From JAYSFC01 sp041913505 (GTDB lineage: Bacteria > Pseudomonadota > Gammaproteobacteria > Burkholderiales > Burkholderiaceae_C), in contig JAYSFC010000002.1 of the NCBI GenBank assembly GCA_041913505.1, forward strand, positions 1-64,000: a DNA stretch of 64,000 bases. The letters are read 5' to 3'. Numbering within the stretch: the first letter of the stretch is position 1; each line of letters starts with the position of its first letter. The notes beneath the pieces are model-generated. The model made no database searches and was not told where the DNA came from. It saw only the letters and a program-made list of their open reading frames with translations. Position numbers and translations under genes: made by a program. Shown here one piece after another: positions 42,949-52,233 of this stretch.

Positions 42949-44570
42949 TGCGGTGGGCCCCTCCCGGGACGGCCGATTGGGCCGCCGGCCTCTCCATCGC
43001 CGGGCTGCTACTGCCCGAGGCTGTGGCCTACGCAGGCATTGCGGGGCTGCCGCCCCAGGCCGGCGTGATTGCGCTGTTTGCGGGGTTGCTGGCCTATGGG
43101 CTGCTGGGCAGCAGCCGCTTCGCCATCGTGTCGGCTACCTCGTCCTCGGCGGCCGTGCTGCTCGCAGCCACCAGTTCCATGTCTGGCACGTCGCCCGCGA
43201 CGCAGGCGGCGCTGGGCGTCGGCATCGTGCTGCTGACGGGGGTGTTCTTCGTGGTGGCAGGGGTGGCGCAACTGGGGGCGGTGTCGAACTTCATCGCCAA
43301 GCCCGTGCTGCGTGGCTTTGCGCTGGGCCTGGCGCTCACCATCGTCGTCAAGCAGATACCGCACGCCGTGGGGGTGCACCCGGCCCGTGGCGATCTGGCG
43401 CGCTTCGTCTGGGAGCTGCTGGCGCAATGGCACGACTGGAACTTCAAGGGGCTGGCCATGGCACTGGCAGCCTTGGTCTTCATGCAGGGCGTGGCGCGCT
43501 GGCACACCGTGCCGGCGGCGTTGCTCGTGATTGCAGTGGGCATAGCGCTCGACGCTGGGGGCTGGTGCGCGCAGTGGGGCATCGCGGCCGTGGGGCCGAT
43601 CCGGCTCGATTTCTCGAGCCCTGGCGTGCCCGTGCTGCCGCGCGCCGACTGGCTGCGCATGGGGGAGTTGGCCTTCGCGATGGCGCTGATCCTTTATGCC
43701 GAGTCGTATGGTTCGATCCGCACCTTCGCGCTGCGCCATGGCGACGCCGTACGGCTCAACCGCGACCTGGTGGCGCTCGGGGCGTCCAACCTGCTGTCGG
43801 GCCTGTTCCAGGGCATGCCCGTGGGGGCGGGGTACTCGGCCACGTCGGCCAACGAGGTGGCCGGTGCGCAAAGCCGCGCGGCCGGGCTGATCGCCTGCGC
43901 CGTGGTGGGCCTGGCCGTGTGGGCGCTGCTGCCCTGGATCGAGCGCACGCCCGAGCCGCTGCTGGCCGCCATCGTGATCCATGCCGTGGGCCATACGCTG
44001 AACCCCGGCAGCCTGCGCCCGTACTTCACGTGGCGGCGCGACCGGCTGATCGCGCTCGTGGCTTTCGGGGCGGTGCTGGTGTTCGGTGTGCTCGACGGCC
44101 TGCTGCTCGCCATAGCGGCCAGCCTGCTGATGCTGTTGCAGGGTTTTTCGCGCCCGCGCGTGAGCTGGCTGGGGCAGCTTGCGCAGACCCGCGATTACGT
44201 GGACATCGAGCGCCACCCCGAGGCCTGCGTGCCCCCGGGCCTGCTCATCGCGCGGCCCGAGGCGCCGCTGTTCTTCGGCAACGCCGAGCCCGTGTTCGCG
44301 GCCATCCGCGTGCGCATGGAGGCCATGGAGCCGCTCACGGGCGTGGTGCTGAGCCTGGAAGAGTCGGCCGATCTTGACGCAACGAGCATCGAGGCGCTGT
44401 GCGACTTCGCCGCCCAGGTGCGTGAGCGCGGCGTGCCGCTGGTGCTCGCGCGCGTGAAGGATCCCGTGCGCGACGTGCTGGAGCGTGTGCACGCCGAGGC
44501 ACTGCCCGCCGTGCAGTCCGCGGCCTGGAGCGTGGACGACGCGGTGCTGCAGTTGCAGGCCCGCCATTAG
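42948..44570 (+). CDS. SulP-family inorganic anion transporter with STAS domain
   Basis: A 540-aa SulP/SLC26 protein. About 10-12 membrane helices occupy residues 10-400, beginning GLLLPEAVAYAGIAGLPPQAG, the SulP signature. The C-terminal STAS domain (about 425-540) has the LDATSIEALCDF core. Members carry sulfate, bicarbonate or C4-dicarboxylates; the ion here is unknown. The short N-terminus before helix 1 supports the ATG at 42948, which overlaps the ParB-like gene's stop by one base. Confidence 0.92.
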   Translation: MRWAPPGTADWAAGLSIAGLLLPEAVAYAGIAGLPPQAGVIALFAGLLAYGLLGSSRFAIVSATSSSAAVLLAATSSMSGTSPATQAALGVGIVLLTGVFFVVAGVAQLGAVSNFIAKPVLRGFALGLALTIVVKQIPHAVGVHPARGDLARFVWELLAQWHDWNFKGLAMALAALVFMQGVARWHTVPAALLVIAVGIALDAGGWCAQWGIAAVGPIRLDFSSPGVPVLPRADWLRMGELAFAMALILYAESYGSIRTFALRHGDAVRLNRDLVALGASNLLSGLFQGMPVGAGYSATSANEVAGAQSRAAGLIACAVVGLAVWALLPWIERTPEPLLAAIVIHAVGHTLNPGSLRPYFTWRRDRLIALVAFGAVLVFGVLDGLLLAIAASLLMLLQGFSRPRVSWLGQLAQTRDYVDIERHPEACVPPGLLIARPEAPLFFGNAEPVFAAIRVRMEAMEPLTGVVLSLEESADLDATSIEALCDFAAQVRERGVPLVLARVKDPVRDVLERVHAEALPAVQSAAWSVDDAVLQLQARH

Positions 44571-44628
44571 CTATTGAATTAATAGCTAACAGTGTCCGCT
44601 GCAAAAGCACCCCAGGCCAAAAAGGCTT
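44566..44628 (+). repeat. Dispersed palindromic repeat, copy 5
   Basis: TTAGCTATT-GAATT-AATAGCTAA is a near-perfect palindrome overlapping the SulP stop, followed by CCGCTGCAAAAGC and GGCCAAAAAGGC. It shares the plan of the other copies and sits between the convergent SulP and proX genes, where it may work as a terminator-like hairpin. Confidence 0.45.
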
Positions 44629-44640
44629 GAAGTTCTGGCG

Positions 44641-45675
44641 TCAGCGCGCCGCCGCGCGGGCCGTGTCGAGCCAGCCGTCGAAAGTCTTCTGGTGCGCGCG
44701 GATCCAGCCTTGCACATGGCGTTCGATGTCGGCAGCCTGGTTCTGGCCATTCTTCATGGCGAGGTTCTGGGCGTTGATGTCGGCCACGGGCAGCCGCATC
44801 ACCTCGAACAGCCGGGCCGCGGCGGGGTGCTTCTCGGCGAAGGCCCTGTTGGCCACGATCTTCTGCGTGTTCAGCGCAAAGCCGTAGTTGCGCCCGTCGG
44901 GCAGCGCGGTCTGCGTGTGGGCCTGCTCGCCGGGCAGCGCGGTGAACGGTACCTGCAGCCACACCACGTCCTTGCCGGGGCGCAGTTCGGCGCTGACCCA
45001 GAACGGCGTCCACGTGTAGTACAGCACCGGCTGGCCGGCCCGAAAGCGCGCCAGGGTGTCCGCCATCAGCGCCGGGTAGCTCCCTTGCACGTGGGTGACG
45101 GTGCCGCGCAGGCCGTAGGCCGTGAGCTGGTGCTCGATGGCGGCCTCGCAGCCCCAGCCCGGCGTGCAGCCCGTGAGGTCGGCCTTGCCGTCGCCGTCGG
45201 TGTCGAACAGCTGGGCGATCTGCGGATCCTGGAGCTGCGCGATGCTGGTGATGTGGTGCGCGTCGGCGGTCTTCTTGTCGATCAGGTAGCCCTGGGCGGC
45301 GTTGCTGGAGTAGGCGCCCTTGCGCCAGAGCTTGGCGTCGCCGCCGGCATTTTTGTAGAAGTCGGCGTGCAGCGGGTCCCAGTGGTCGGCCATGAAGGTG
45401 GCGTCCCCGTTGGCGATGGCCACGTGGGCGGTGGCGTATTCGATTTCCTTGATGGGCTGCACGTCGTAGCCGAGCTGCTCGAGGCCCTTCATTACGAGCA
45501 GGGTCTGGAAGGTTTCCTCGGCGATCGAGCTCTTGAGCGGCTGCACCTTCACGCCTTGGCCCGGCAGGCCGCCGGCCTGCGCGGCCAAGGCCAGGCCGAG
45601 CGCTGCGAGGCCGGCGGCGGCACGGTGGAGGAGGGGGTGGCGGGTGTTCATCGTCATCATGCGTTGGCTTCTCAT
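44641..45675 (-). CDS. proX: Glycine betaine/proline ABC transporter substrate-binding protein (ProX)
   Basis: A 344-aa periplasmic protein of the ProX family. The signal peptide ends near AAQA. Family segments are [30 protein letters not shown] and [14 protein letters not shown], which supply aromatic residues for binding quaternary amines. Three in-frame ATGs lie close together at 45675, 45660 and 45651; the ribosome site does not decide between them. It is the last gene of proVWX, 12 bp after proW, and imports compatible solutes under osmotic stress. Confidence 0.9.
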   Translation of the reverse strand: MRSQRMMTMNTRHPLLHRAAAGLAALGLALAAQAGGLPGQGVKVQPLKSSIAEETFQTLLVMKGLEQLGYDVQPIKEIEYATAHVAIANGDATFMADHWDPLHADFYKNAGGDAKLWRKGAYSSNAAQGYLIDKKTADAHHITSIAQLQDPQIAQLFDTDGDGKADLTGCTPGWGCEAAIEHQLTAYGLRGTVTHVQGSYPALMADTLARFRAGQPVLYYTWTPFWVSAELRPGKDVVWLQVPFTALPGEQAHTQTALPDGRNYGFALNTQKIVANRAFAEKHPAAARLFEVMRLPVADINAQNLAMKNGQNQAADIERHVQGWIRAHQKTFDGWLDTARAAAR

Positions 45676-45687
45676 GGAATGGGGGGA

Positions 45688-46890
45688 TCAGTGGCCGGGT
45701 ACGGGATTCGGCGCGGCGGTGGTGGGGGCGGTGGCGGTTCGCCGCATGGAGCGCAGCAGGCGCCAGAGCAAGCCCGCGGGCCCCGTCTGCCACCAGTGGC
45801 GCGCGCCGCGGCGCGCAGCGCCCAGGGCCTGGGTGAGGCGGTCGAGCGTGATGGCCAGCAGCACCAGTCCCAGGCCGCCCACGGTGGCCAGGCCCATGTC
45901 GAGCCGGCCAATGCCGCGCAGCACCATCTGGCCCAGGCCGCCCACGGCGATCATGGAGGCGATGACCACCATCGACAGCGACAGCATCAGCGCCTGGTTG
46001 ATGCCAGCCATGATCGAAGGCAGGGCCAGTGGCAGCTGTACCTTCACGAGCATCTGCCAGGGCGAGGCGCCGTAGGCGCGCGCGGCCTCGACGAGGTCGG
46101 GCCGTACCTGGCGGATGCCCAGGTCGGTCAGGCGCACGAGCGGCGGCAGCGCGAAGATGGTGGTCACGATCACGCCGGGCACGTTGCCGATGCCGAACAG
46201 CATCACCACGGGCACGAGGTAGACGAAGGCCGGCGTGGTCTGCATCGCGTCGAGGAAGGGACGCGCGGTGCGCTGTGCGCGGTCGCTGGCAGCAAGTGCG
46301 ATGCCCAGCGGCAGGCCGATGGCGATGCAGAACGCGAGCGAAGTCAGCACCAGCGCAAGCGTGACCATGGCCTCGGGCCAGACGCCCAGCGTGTGCACCA
46401 GCAGCAGCGACACCACGGCGCCGAGGGCGATGCCGCGCCCCGCGAACTGCCAGGCCAGCAGGCCCACGAGTGCGACAAGGGCCGGCATGGGGGTGCCCGT
46501 GAGCAGGCTTTCCACCCAGGTCAGCGTGCTGTCGATGGGTGCACGCACCGTCTGGAAGAAGGGGCGGAAATGTTCCACCGCCCAGGCCAGGCCCTGGTTG
46601 ATCCATTGCCCGAGCGGCAGCGTGCCGTCCCAGAGCTTTTGCAGGTGCAGGCCTTGGGCCGCCGCTGTGGGGTCTGCGGCGGCCTGGGCGGCGTCAGGGG
46701 GCGGCGCGGCATGCAGCCAGTCGGCGCTGGCGGCCCCACGGGAGGCGTCGTCTGGCACTGGGGCCGTGGCCCAGGGGTCGGTGGGGGCGGCGGGGGTGGT
46801 GCTCTCGGCGGGGGGCATCCAGGGGTCTGCACCTATGCCCGGCGGCGTGGCGGCGGTGGCGGGGCTCAGGTCTTGCACGGTGTCGTTCAT
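45688..46890 (-). CDS. proW: Glycine betaine/proline ABC transporter permease (ProW)
   Basis: A 400-aa permease. The first ~95 residues are a proline/alanine/threonine-rich cytoplasmic tail, as in E. coli ProW. Membrane helices follow from about residue 135. The ABC contact loop appears as [32 protein letters not shown]. The start at 46890 overlaps the proV stop as ATGA. Confidence 0.92.
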   Translation of the reverse strand: MNDTVQDLSPATAATPPGIGADPWMPPAESTTPAAPTDPWATAPVPDDASRGAASADWLHAAPPPDAAQAAADPTAAAQGLHLQKLWDGTLPLGQWINQGLAWAVEHFRPFFQTVRAPIDSTLTWVESLLTGTPMPALVALVGLLAWQFAGRGIALGAVVSLLLVHTLGVWPEAMVTLALVLTSLAFCIAIGLPLGIALAASDRAQRTARPFLDAMQTTPAFVYLVPVVMLFGIGNVPGVIVTTIFALPPLVRLTDLGIRQVRPDLVEAARAYGASPWQMLVKVQLPLALPSIMAGINQALMLSLSMVVIASMIAVGGLGQMVLRGIGRLDMGLATVGGLGLVLLAITLDRLTQALGAARRGARHWWQTGPAGLLWRLLRSMRRTATAPTTAAPNPVPGH

Positions 46891-48122
46891 GCGGCGATCC
46901 TTTCTCGTGGGGTGGTCGGCAGGGGCGGTGTGTCGCGGTCCAGAAAGCGCAGCAGCGTGGTCTTGCTGATCGCCCCGTGGTAGCGGCCGTCCGCACCCAC
47001 CACGGGCAGGGCGCAGGGGGCCTGGGCCACTTGGCCGAAGAGGCCGGCCACGGGCGCCTCGGCAGCGATGGGCAGCACCTGGGGCAGGAAGGCGTGCTGC
47101 AGGCCCCGCGGGCCCGCGTGGCCGTCGAGCGCGCCGCGCAGCGAGTCGGCCGAGACGGTGCCCAGGTAGCGCTGCGTGGGGCTCACCACGTAGGCGAAGT
47201 CGTCGTCATGGTCCTCAATGAGCTGCAGCGCCGCGCGGCAGCCGCGGTCGGTGTGCTCGCGCACCACGGTAAGGCGCTGGCGCGCGATGTCGGCAGCCTT
47301 GAAGACGGCGGCTGCATCCACGCCGCGCACAAAGCTGCGCACGTAGTCGTTGGCGGGGTTGCGCAGGATGTCGTCGGGCGTGCCCACCTGCACCACCTGG
47401 CCGTCCTTCATGATGGCGATGCGGTCGCCGATGCGCATGGCCTCGTCGAGGTCGTGCGAGATGAAGACGATGGTGCGCCGCCGGATCTGCTGCAGCCGCA
47501 GCAGTTCGCTTTGCATCTCGGTGCGGATGATGGGGTCGAGCGCCGAAAAGGCCTCGTCCATCAGCAGGATCGACGGGTCGCTGGCCAGTGCGCGCGCCAG
47601 GCCCACGCGCTGTTGCATGCCGCCCGAGAGCTCGTCGGGGTAGCTCGCGCCCCAACCCGCCAGGCCCACCTGCTCCAGCGCGGCGGTGGCGAGCGTCCGG
47701 CGCTCGGCGCGGTCCACGCCAGCGAGCTCCAGGCCGAAAGCGGTGTTGTCCAGCACCGTCATGTGCGGCAGCAGCGCGAAGGACTGGAACACCATGGAGA
47801 TGTCCTTGCGGCGCAGCGCGCGCAGGGCGCGGTCGCCCAGGGTGTTGATGTCCTCGCCGTCGACAAGGATGCGGCCCGCCGTGGGCTCGATCAGCCGGTT
47901 GAGCAGCCGCACCAGCGTGGATTTGCCCGAGCCCGACAGGCCCATGATGACGAAGATCTCGCCGGCCTCGATGGTGAAATGGGCGTCGAACACACCGATC
48001 GACTGGCCCGTGCGCTCCAGGATCTGCTGCTTGCTGCAGCCCTGGCGCACGAGGTCCAGTGCGGCCTGCGGCGCGTCGCCGAAGACTTTGAATACATGGT
48101 CGATGCGGATTTGGCGGGCCAT
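46887..48122 (-). CDS. proV: Glycine betaine/proline ABC transporter ATP-binding protein (ProV)
   Basis: A 411-aa ATPase. Walker A is GLSGSGKST, the signature [15 protein letters not shown], Walker [15 protein letters not shown]. Two CBS-like repeats (about residues 290-400) replace the short tail of simple ABC ATPases; in ProV/OpuA relatives these sense ionic strength. GGAGG with AAGGAGG (complement of 48131-48137) lies 8 nt before the ATG. A consensus-like sigma-70 promoter is 336 bp upstream. Confidence 0.94.
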   Translation of the reverse strand: MARQIRIDHVFKVFGDAPQAALDLVRQGCSKQQILERTGQSIGVFDAHFTIEAGEIFVIMGLSGSGKSTLVRLLNRLIEPTAGRILVDGEDINTLGDRALRALRRKDISMVFQSFALLPHMTVLDNTAFGLELAGVDRAERRTLATAALEQVGLAGWGASYPDELSGGMQQRVGLARALASDPSILLMDEAFSALDPIIRTEMQSELLRLQQIRRRTIVFISHDLDEAMRIGDRIAIMKDGQVVQVGTPDDILRNPANDYVRSFVRGVDAAAVFKAADIARQRLTVVREHTDRGCRAALQLIEDHDDDFAYVVSPTQRYLGTVSADSLRGALDGHAGPRGLQHAFLPQVLPIAAEAPVAGLFGQVAQAPCALPVVGADGRYHGAISKTTLLRFLDRDTPPLPTTPRERIAA

Positions 48123-48457
48123 GGGGGCTTCCTCCTTCGGTTGGGGTGGCCCACGGCCCCGCATGGCAATGGCGGAGCCCGGCAGCGGCGTGGGGCAAGG
48201 CCCGATGCGGCGGCCACGCCCCGGACGGCCGGGGCGGCGGGGAAACGGTGGCGAAGATCGGTCCGAATGGCACCTGGGGTGGTGCGCAAGAACCTGGCAG
48301 GGCGCGGCGCGGCGGCAGCGCCCTCGGAGGGGCAACCGGGCCAAGGTGTGAGGCCCGGCGGGCTGATGGTGGGCGGCGGTGCCGCCGTCAGCCCGGAGCG
48401 GTTCGCCCCGCAGAAGGGAGCGAATTACCTGCGTGGCAGGTTGTTAAACATGGGGAA
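48123..48457 (-). other. Long 5' leader of proVWX
   Basis: About 330 nt between the predicted start of transcription (~48451) and the proV ATG with no coding sequence recognised. It contains a strong stem-loop at 48359-48395 (CGGGCTGA pairing with TCAGCCCG, inner GGCGGC/GCCGCC) and CCTGC-GTG-GCAGG near 48428-48440. Structure and length suggest post-transcriptional control, but this is inference. Confidence 0.5.
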
Positions 48458-48486
48458 AGTATAGAAATTGTGTTTTTTTGAGTCAA
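48458..48486 (-). promoter_or_regulatory. Sigma-70 promoter of proVWX
   Basis: On the minus strand TTGACT (48486-48481) and TATACT (48463-48458) are separated by exactly 17 bp, close to the sigma-70 consensus at both boxes. It points at proV and lies 40 bp beyond the end of the yqhA-like gene. The spacer is A-rich. Confidence 0.8.
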
Positions 48487-48526
48487 AACACAGGTTTTTC
48501 CCCACCGGGTATTACGCGCGCGAGGC

Positions 48527-49138
48527 TCAGTGCTTGTCGTGGCTGCCGTTGAGCAGCTTGTCGGTGTAGGCAATCGCCAGGGCGCTGGCGAGAAAGGTGA
48601 TGTGGATGATGGTCTGCCACATCAGTACCTTCACGTCGTAGTTGGCAGCGTTGATGAAGGTCTTGAGCAAGTGGATGGAGCTGATGCCGATGATCGACAG
48701 GCCCAGCTTCACCTTCAGCACCGAAGCGTTCACATGGCCCAGCCACTCAGGCTGGTCGGGGTGGGCTTCCAGGCCCAGGCGGCTCACGAAGGTTTCGTAG
48801 CCGCCCACGATCACCATGATGAGCAGGTTGGAGATCATCACCACGTCGATCAGCGCAAGCACCACGAGCATGATCACGGTTTCGTTGAGCGATGTGATCT
48901 GGACGTCAGGGCGGTAGCCGATGCTGGTTACCAGGGCTTGCAGCGCTTCCTGGTGGCCGAAGGCGGCCTCGACCAGGTGCCACAGCTCCAGCAGAAAGTG
49001 CCAGACGTAGACGCCCTGCGCTGCGATGAGGCCCAGGTACAGGGGCAGCTGCAGCCAGCGGCTGGCGAAGATCAGGGCGGGCAGCGGGCGCAGAGGCGAG
49101 CTGCCGGGCGGGGGACCGGCGGAGGGGTGGGATGACAT
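48527..49138 (-). CDS. YqhA/UPF0114-family inner membrane protein
   Basis: A 203-aa membrane protein of the UPF0114 (YqhA) family with four hydrophobic helices (about residues 30-50, 87-112, 135-160, 170-190). Family segments are [13 protein letters not shown] near the N-terminus and [23 protein letters not shown] in the middle (shortened). Function is unknown. It ends 40 bp ahead of the proVWX promoter on the same strand and is divergent from acs. Confidence 0.9.
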   Translation of the reverse strand: MSSHPSAGPPPGSSPLRPLPALIFASRWLQLPLYLGLIAAQGVYVWHFLLELWHLVEAAFGHQEALQALVTSIGYRPDVQITSLNETVIMLVVLALIDVVMISNLLIMVIVGGYETFVSRLGLEAHPDQPEWLGHVNASVLKVKLGLSIIGISSIHLLKTFINAANYDVKVLMWQTIIHITFLASALAIAYTDKLLNGSHDKH

Positions 49139-49293
49139 GGCGGGGGAGAAAAGGTTGGGGAAAATGTGAGCGGCGCATTTTAGGGGTGCGTCGATGACAG
49201 CGTGTTTTTGTAAGCTTCGCGCCAGTCAGTGGGCTGTAAGTGCCACGGCCGACAGTACCGCCAAAATTCATCTGACAACCAGGAGACAATTCC

Positions 49294-51291
49294 ATGAGTG
49301 CGCCCACATCCGCGATCGAATCCGTGCTGGTGGAGAACCGCGTGTTCCCGCCCAGCGAGGCCACCGTGAAGGCCGCCCGCGTATCGGGCATGGCTGGCTA
49401 CGAAGCCCTGTGCGCCGAGGCCGAGAAGGACTTCGAGGGCTTCTGGGCCCGGCTGGCACGCGAGAACCTGCAATGGTCCAAGCCCTTCACGCATACGCTG
49501 GACGAGTCCAACGCCCCGTTCTACAAGTGGTTCACCGACGGTGAACTCAACGCCAGCGCCAACTGCCTGGACCGCCACATCGGCACGCCGGTCGAGAACA
49601 AGACCGCCATCCTCTTCGAGGCCGACGACGGCTCCGTCACGCAAGTCACCTACAAGGAGCTTCTGGCCAGGGTGAGCCAGTTCGCCAACGCGCTCAAGGC
49701 GCGCGGCGTGCAAAAGGGCGACCGCGTGCTCATCTACATGCCGATGACCGTCGAGGGCGTGGTGGCCATGCAGGCCTGCGCGCGCATCGGCGCCACGCAC
49801 AGCGTGGTGTTCGGCGGCTTCTCGGCCAAGGCGCTGCACGAGCGCACCATCGACGCGGGCGCCGTGGCCATCATCACGGCCAACTACCAGCTGCGCGGCG
49901 GCAAGGAGCTGCCGCTCAAGTCCATCGTCGACGAGGCCCTGGCCATGGGCGGCTGCGACAGCGTGAAGTCCGTGCTGGTGTACGAGCGCACGCCCACGGC
50001 CTGGAACCGCGTCGAAGGCCGCGACGTCACCTTCGCCGAGGCGCAGGCCGGCCAGAGCACCGAATGCGCGCCCGTGCCGGTGAATGCCGAGCACCCGCTG
50101 TTCATCCTCTACACCAGCGGCTCCACCGGCAAGCCCAAGGGCGTGCAGCACTCCACCGGCGGCTACATGCTGTGGGCGCGCCAGACCATGCTGTGGACCT
50201 TCGACCTGCAGCCTTCCGATGTGTTCTGGTGCACGGCCGATATTGGCTGGATCACCGGCCACACCTACGTGGCCTACGGCCCGCTGGCAGCGGGCGCCAC
50301 GCAGGTGGTGTTCGAGGGCGTGCCCACCTTCCCGCATGCGGGCCGGTTCTGGGAAATGATCGAGCGCCACAAGGTCTCGATCTTCTACACCGCGCCCACG
50401 GCCATCCGCTCGCTCATCAAGGCGGCCGACTCCGACGAGAAGGTGCACCCCAAGAACTGGAACCTCACCAGCCTGCGCGTGCTGGGCAGCGTGGGCGAGC
50501 CGATCAACCCCGAGGCCTGGATGTGGTACTACCGCCATGTGGGCGGCGAGCGCTGCCCCATCGTGGACACGTTCTGGCAGACCGAGAACGGCGGCCACGT
50601 CATCACCCCGCTGCCGGGCGCCACGCCGCTGGTGCCTGGCTCGTGCACGCTGCCGCTGCCGGGCATCGCGGCCGCCATCGTCGACGAGACGGGCAAGGAC
50701 CTGCCCAACGGCGCCGGCGGCATGCTGGTCATCAAGCGCCCCTGGCCGTCCATGATCCGCACCATCTGGGGCGACCCCGAGCGCTTCAAGAAGAGCTACT
50801 TCCCCGAGGAAATGGGCGGCAGGATCTACCTGGCCGGCGACGGCGCGGTGCGCAGCGAGGACCGCGGCTACTTCCGCATCACGGGCCGCATCGATGACGT
50901 GCTCAACGTCTCGGGCCACCGCATGGGCACGATGGAGATCGAGTCCGCCCTGGTTGCCAAGACCGACCTCGTGGCCGAGGCCGCCGTGGTGGGCCGCCCC
51001 GATGACCTCACGGGCGAGGCCATCTGCGCCTTCGTGGTCCTCAAGCGTCCCCGTCCCACGGGCGCGGAGGCGCAACAGATCGCCAAGGAACTGCGCGACT
51101 GGGTGGCCAAGGAAATCGGCCCCATCGCCAAGCCCAAGGACATCCGCTTTGGCGAGAACCTGCCCAAGACCCGCAGTGGCAAGATCATGCGGCGCCTGCT
51201 GCGCAGCCTGGCCAAGGGTGAGCAGATCACCCAGGACACCAGCACGCTGGAGAATCCAGCCATCCTGGATCAGTTGGCGCAGACCAACTGA
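49294..51291 (+). CDS. acs: Acetyl-CoA synthetase (Acs)
   Basis: A 665-aa AMP-forming acetate-CoA ligase. The P-loop is [12 protein letters not shown], the hinge and adenylate motifs [20 protein letters not shown], and the acetylation-regulated lysine region is [12 protein letters not shown]. It converts acetate, ATP and CoA to acetyl-CoA, AMP and PPi. AGGAG (49281-49285) lies 8 nt before the ATG. The last 12 codons and the stop are present again about 130 bp downstream, as described under repeats. Confidence 0.97.
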   Translation: MSAPTSAIESVLVENRVFPPSEATVKAARVSGMAGYEALCAEAEKDFEGFWARLARENLQWSKPFTHTLDESNAPFYKWFTDGELNASANCLDRHIGTPVENKTAILFEADDGSVTQVTYKELLARVSQFANALKARGVQKGDRVLIYMPMTVEGVVAMQACARIGATHSVVFGGFSAKALHERTIDAGAVAIITANYQLRGGKELPLKSIVDEALAMGGCDSVKSVLVYERTPTAWNRVEGRDVTFAEAQAGQSTECAPVPVNAEHPLFILYTSGSTGKPKGVQHSTGGYMLWARQTMLWTFDLQPSDVFWCTADIGWITGHTYVAYGPLAAGATQVVFEGVPTFPHAGRFWEMIERHKVSIFYTAPTAIRSLIKAADSDEKVHPKNWNLTSLRVLGSVGEPINPEAWMWYYRHVGGERCPIVDTFWQTENGGHVITPLPGATPLVPGSCTLPLPGIAAAIVDETGKDLPNGAGGMLVIKRPWPSMIRTIWGDPERFKKSYFPEEMGGRIYLAGDGAVRSEDRGYFRITGRIDDVLNVSGHRMGTMEIESALVAKTDLVAEAAVVGRPDDLTGEAICAFVVLKRPRPTGAEAQQIAKELRDWVAKEIGPIAKPKDIRFGENLPKTRSGKIMRRLLRSLAKGEQITQDTSTLENPAILDQLAQTN

Positions 51292-51312
51292 TTCAGCGCG
51301 CCGTAAGGCGCG
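51252..51312 (+). repeat. acs 3'-end direct repeat, copy 1 (within acs)
   Basis: A 61-bp unit spanning the last codons of acs ([12 protein letters not shown] and stop) and 21 bp beyond. It contains two hairpins: CAGTTGG/CCAACTG across the stop, and CGCGCC-GTAA-GGCGCG just after it. The second copy is at 51381-51441, with 56 of 61 positions the same by eye. Confidence 0.85.
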
Positions 51313-51380
51313 GATGGGGCGAAGCCCCTGACTGGATTCGGGGAGCACTCATATCGCGCGGCGATGTGATGTGCTCACCA

Positions 51381-51441
51381 GAACCCCGCCATCCTGGATC
51401 AGTTGGCGCAGACCAACTGATACAGCGCGCCACAAGGCGCG
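51381..51441 (+). repeat. acs 3'-end direct repeat, copy 2 (downstream relic)
   Basis: Repeats the acs tail, encoding the same [16 protein letters not shown] with two synonymous changes (AAT to AAC, CCA to CCC). It is not part of an acs frame here. Both hairpins are kept (loop GTAA changed to ACAA). The 68 bp between copies hold GGGGC-GAA-GCCCC and a longer GAGCAC/GTGCTC stem. Confidence 0.85.
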
Positions 51442-51450
51442 CACAAATCA

Positions 51451-51473
51451 GGCCCGCCGACGCGGGCCTTTTT
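51451..51473 (+). terminator. Intrinsic terminator downstream of acs
   Basis: GGCCCGC (51451-51457), loop CGAC, GCGGGCC (51462-51468) and five Ts. It lies after the duplicated acs tail and just before the stop of the convergent gene at 51478. Confidence 0.88.
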
Positions 51474-51477
51474 CATG

Positions 51478-52158
51478 TCAATCGAGCAGGTCGGAGTATT
51501 CCTTCTGCTTGAAGCCGGCCAACTGGCTCCAGGGCAGCGTCGCGGGCAGGGGCTCGCGCGTGGCCACGGTCACGCTGCGGCTGGTGCCCTGCGTGTTGCT
51601 GGATTCCACGCGCAGCGGGAACTGGCCCTTGGCGTCCCACAGCACCAGTACCTTCATCGCAGCGGTGCCGCCCTGGTACCAGCGGGCACCCGCGGGCGCC
51701 GTCCGTTCGAGCGGCTTCATGCGCTGGATCTGCGCCGGGTCGAGCAGGTGCCGGGCCGCAGCCCACTGGCCATCGAAGCCCACGTTGCCCCAGTCGGGCT
51801 GCGGCACGTCGACCACGAGCTGGTCGTGCGCGTTGACCAGGCGCACGCGCAGCGCGCCATCGTCGCTGCGCTGCACCCAGCGCGCGGCGGCGGCCACGTC
51901 CATGTGCTTGTGCGCCTTGCCACCGGCGGCATGTTCCTCGGCTTCGTGTGCGTGCGGGGGCAGCACGCGTGCGAGCCAGACCTGGTCGCCCTGGCGCACC
52001 ATGCGCTCGGCATAGCGCACGTCGCGCGTGATGCCGTCGGCCGACAGTGTGGTGATGGAGTGCTCGATCTTCAGGGCCAGGGAGGGGGCGGCTTCCTGGG
52101 CCCAGGCGGGAGCCGCCAGCAGCAGGGCCAGCAGCGCGGAGGGGAAGGTGGTTTTCAT
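51478..52158 (-). CDS. Periplasmic protein of unknown function, downstream of alkaline phosphatases
   Basis: A 226-aa protein with a signal peptide (cleavage likely after PAWA, residue ~20). The mature part is beta-rich without a motif I recognise; it has a histidine-rich patch around residues 69-85 (PPHAHEAEEHAAGGKAHKH) that could bind metal ions. It follows two phosphatase genes on the same strand but is separated from them by a terminator, so co-regulation is uncertain. Confidence 0.6.
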   Translation of the reverse strand: MKTTFPSALLALLLAAPAWAQEAAPSLALKIEHSITTLSADGITRDVRYAERMVRQGDQVWLARVLPPHAHEAEEHAAGGKAHKHMDVAAAARWVQRSDDGALRVRLVNAHDQLVVDVPQPDWGNVGFDGQWAAARHLLDPAQIQRMKPLERTAPAGARWYQGGTAAMKVLVLWDAKGQFPLRVESSNTQGTSRSVTVATREPLPATLPWSQLAGFKQKEYSDLLD

Positions 52159-52189
52159 GGGGGCGAGTTCAGATCGAAAAAAGCAAAAA

Positions 52190-52213
52190 CGCCCGGCTTG
52201 GCGCAGCCGGGCG
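52190..52213 (-). terminator. Intrinsic terminator of the alkaline phosphatase operon
   Basis: On the minus strand CGCCCGGCT, a 6-nt loop and AGCCGGGCG are followed by a T-rich stretch (A-rich at 52178-52189). It ends the two-gene phosphatase unit, 20 bp past the stop. Confidence 0.82.
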
Positions 52214-52233
52214 TGAGGGGCGTGTGTGCCCGA

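Noticed and set aside
51371..52015. Plus-strand open frame beginning in the acs tail repeat
   Set aside because: It runs antisense through the periplasmic protein gene, is of atypical composition and starts inside the duplicated tail in another frame.
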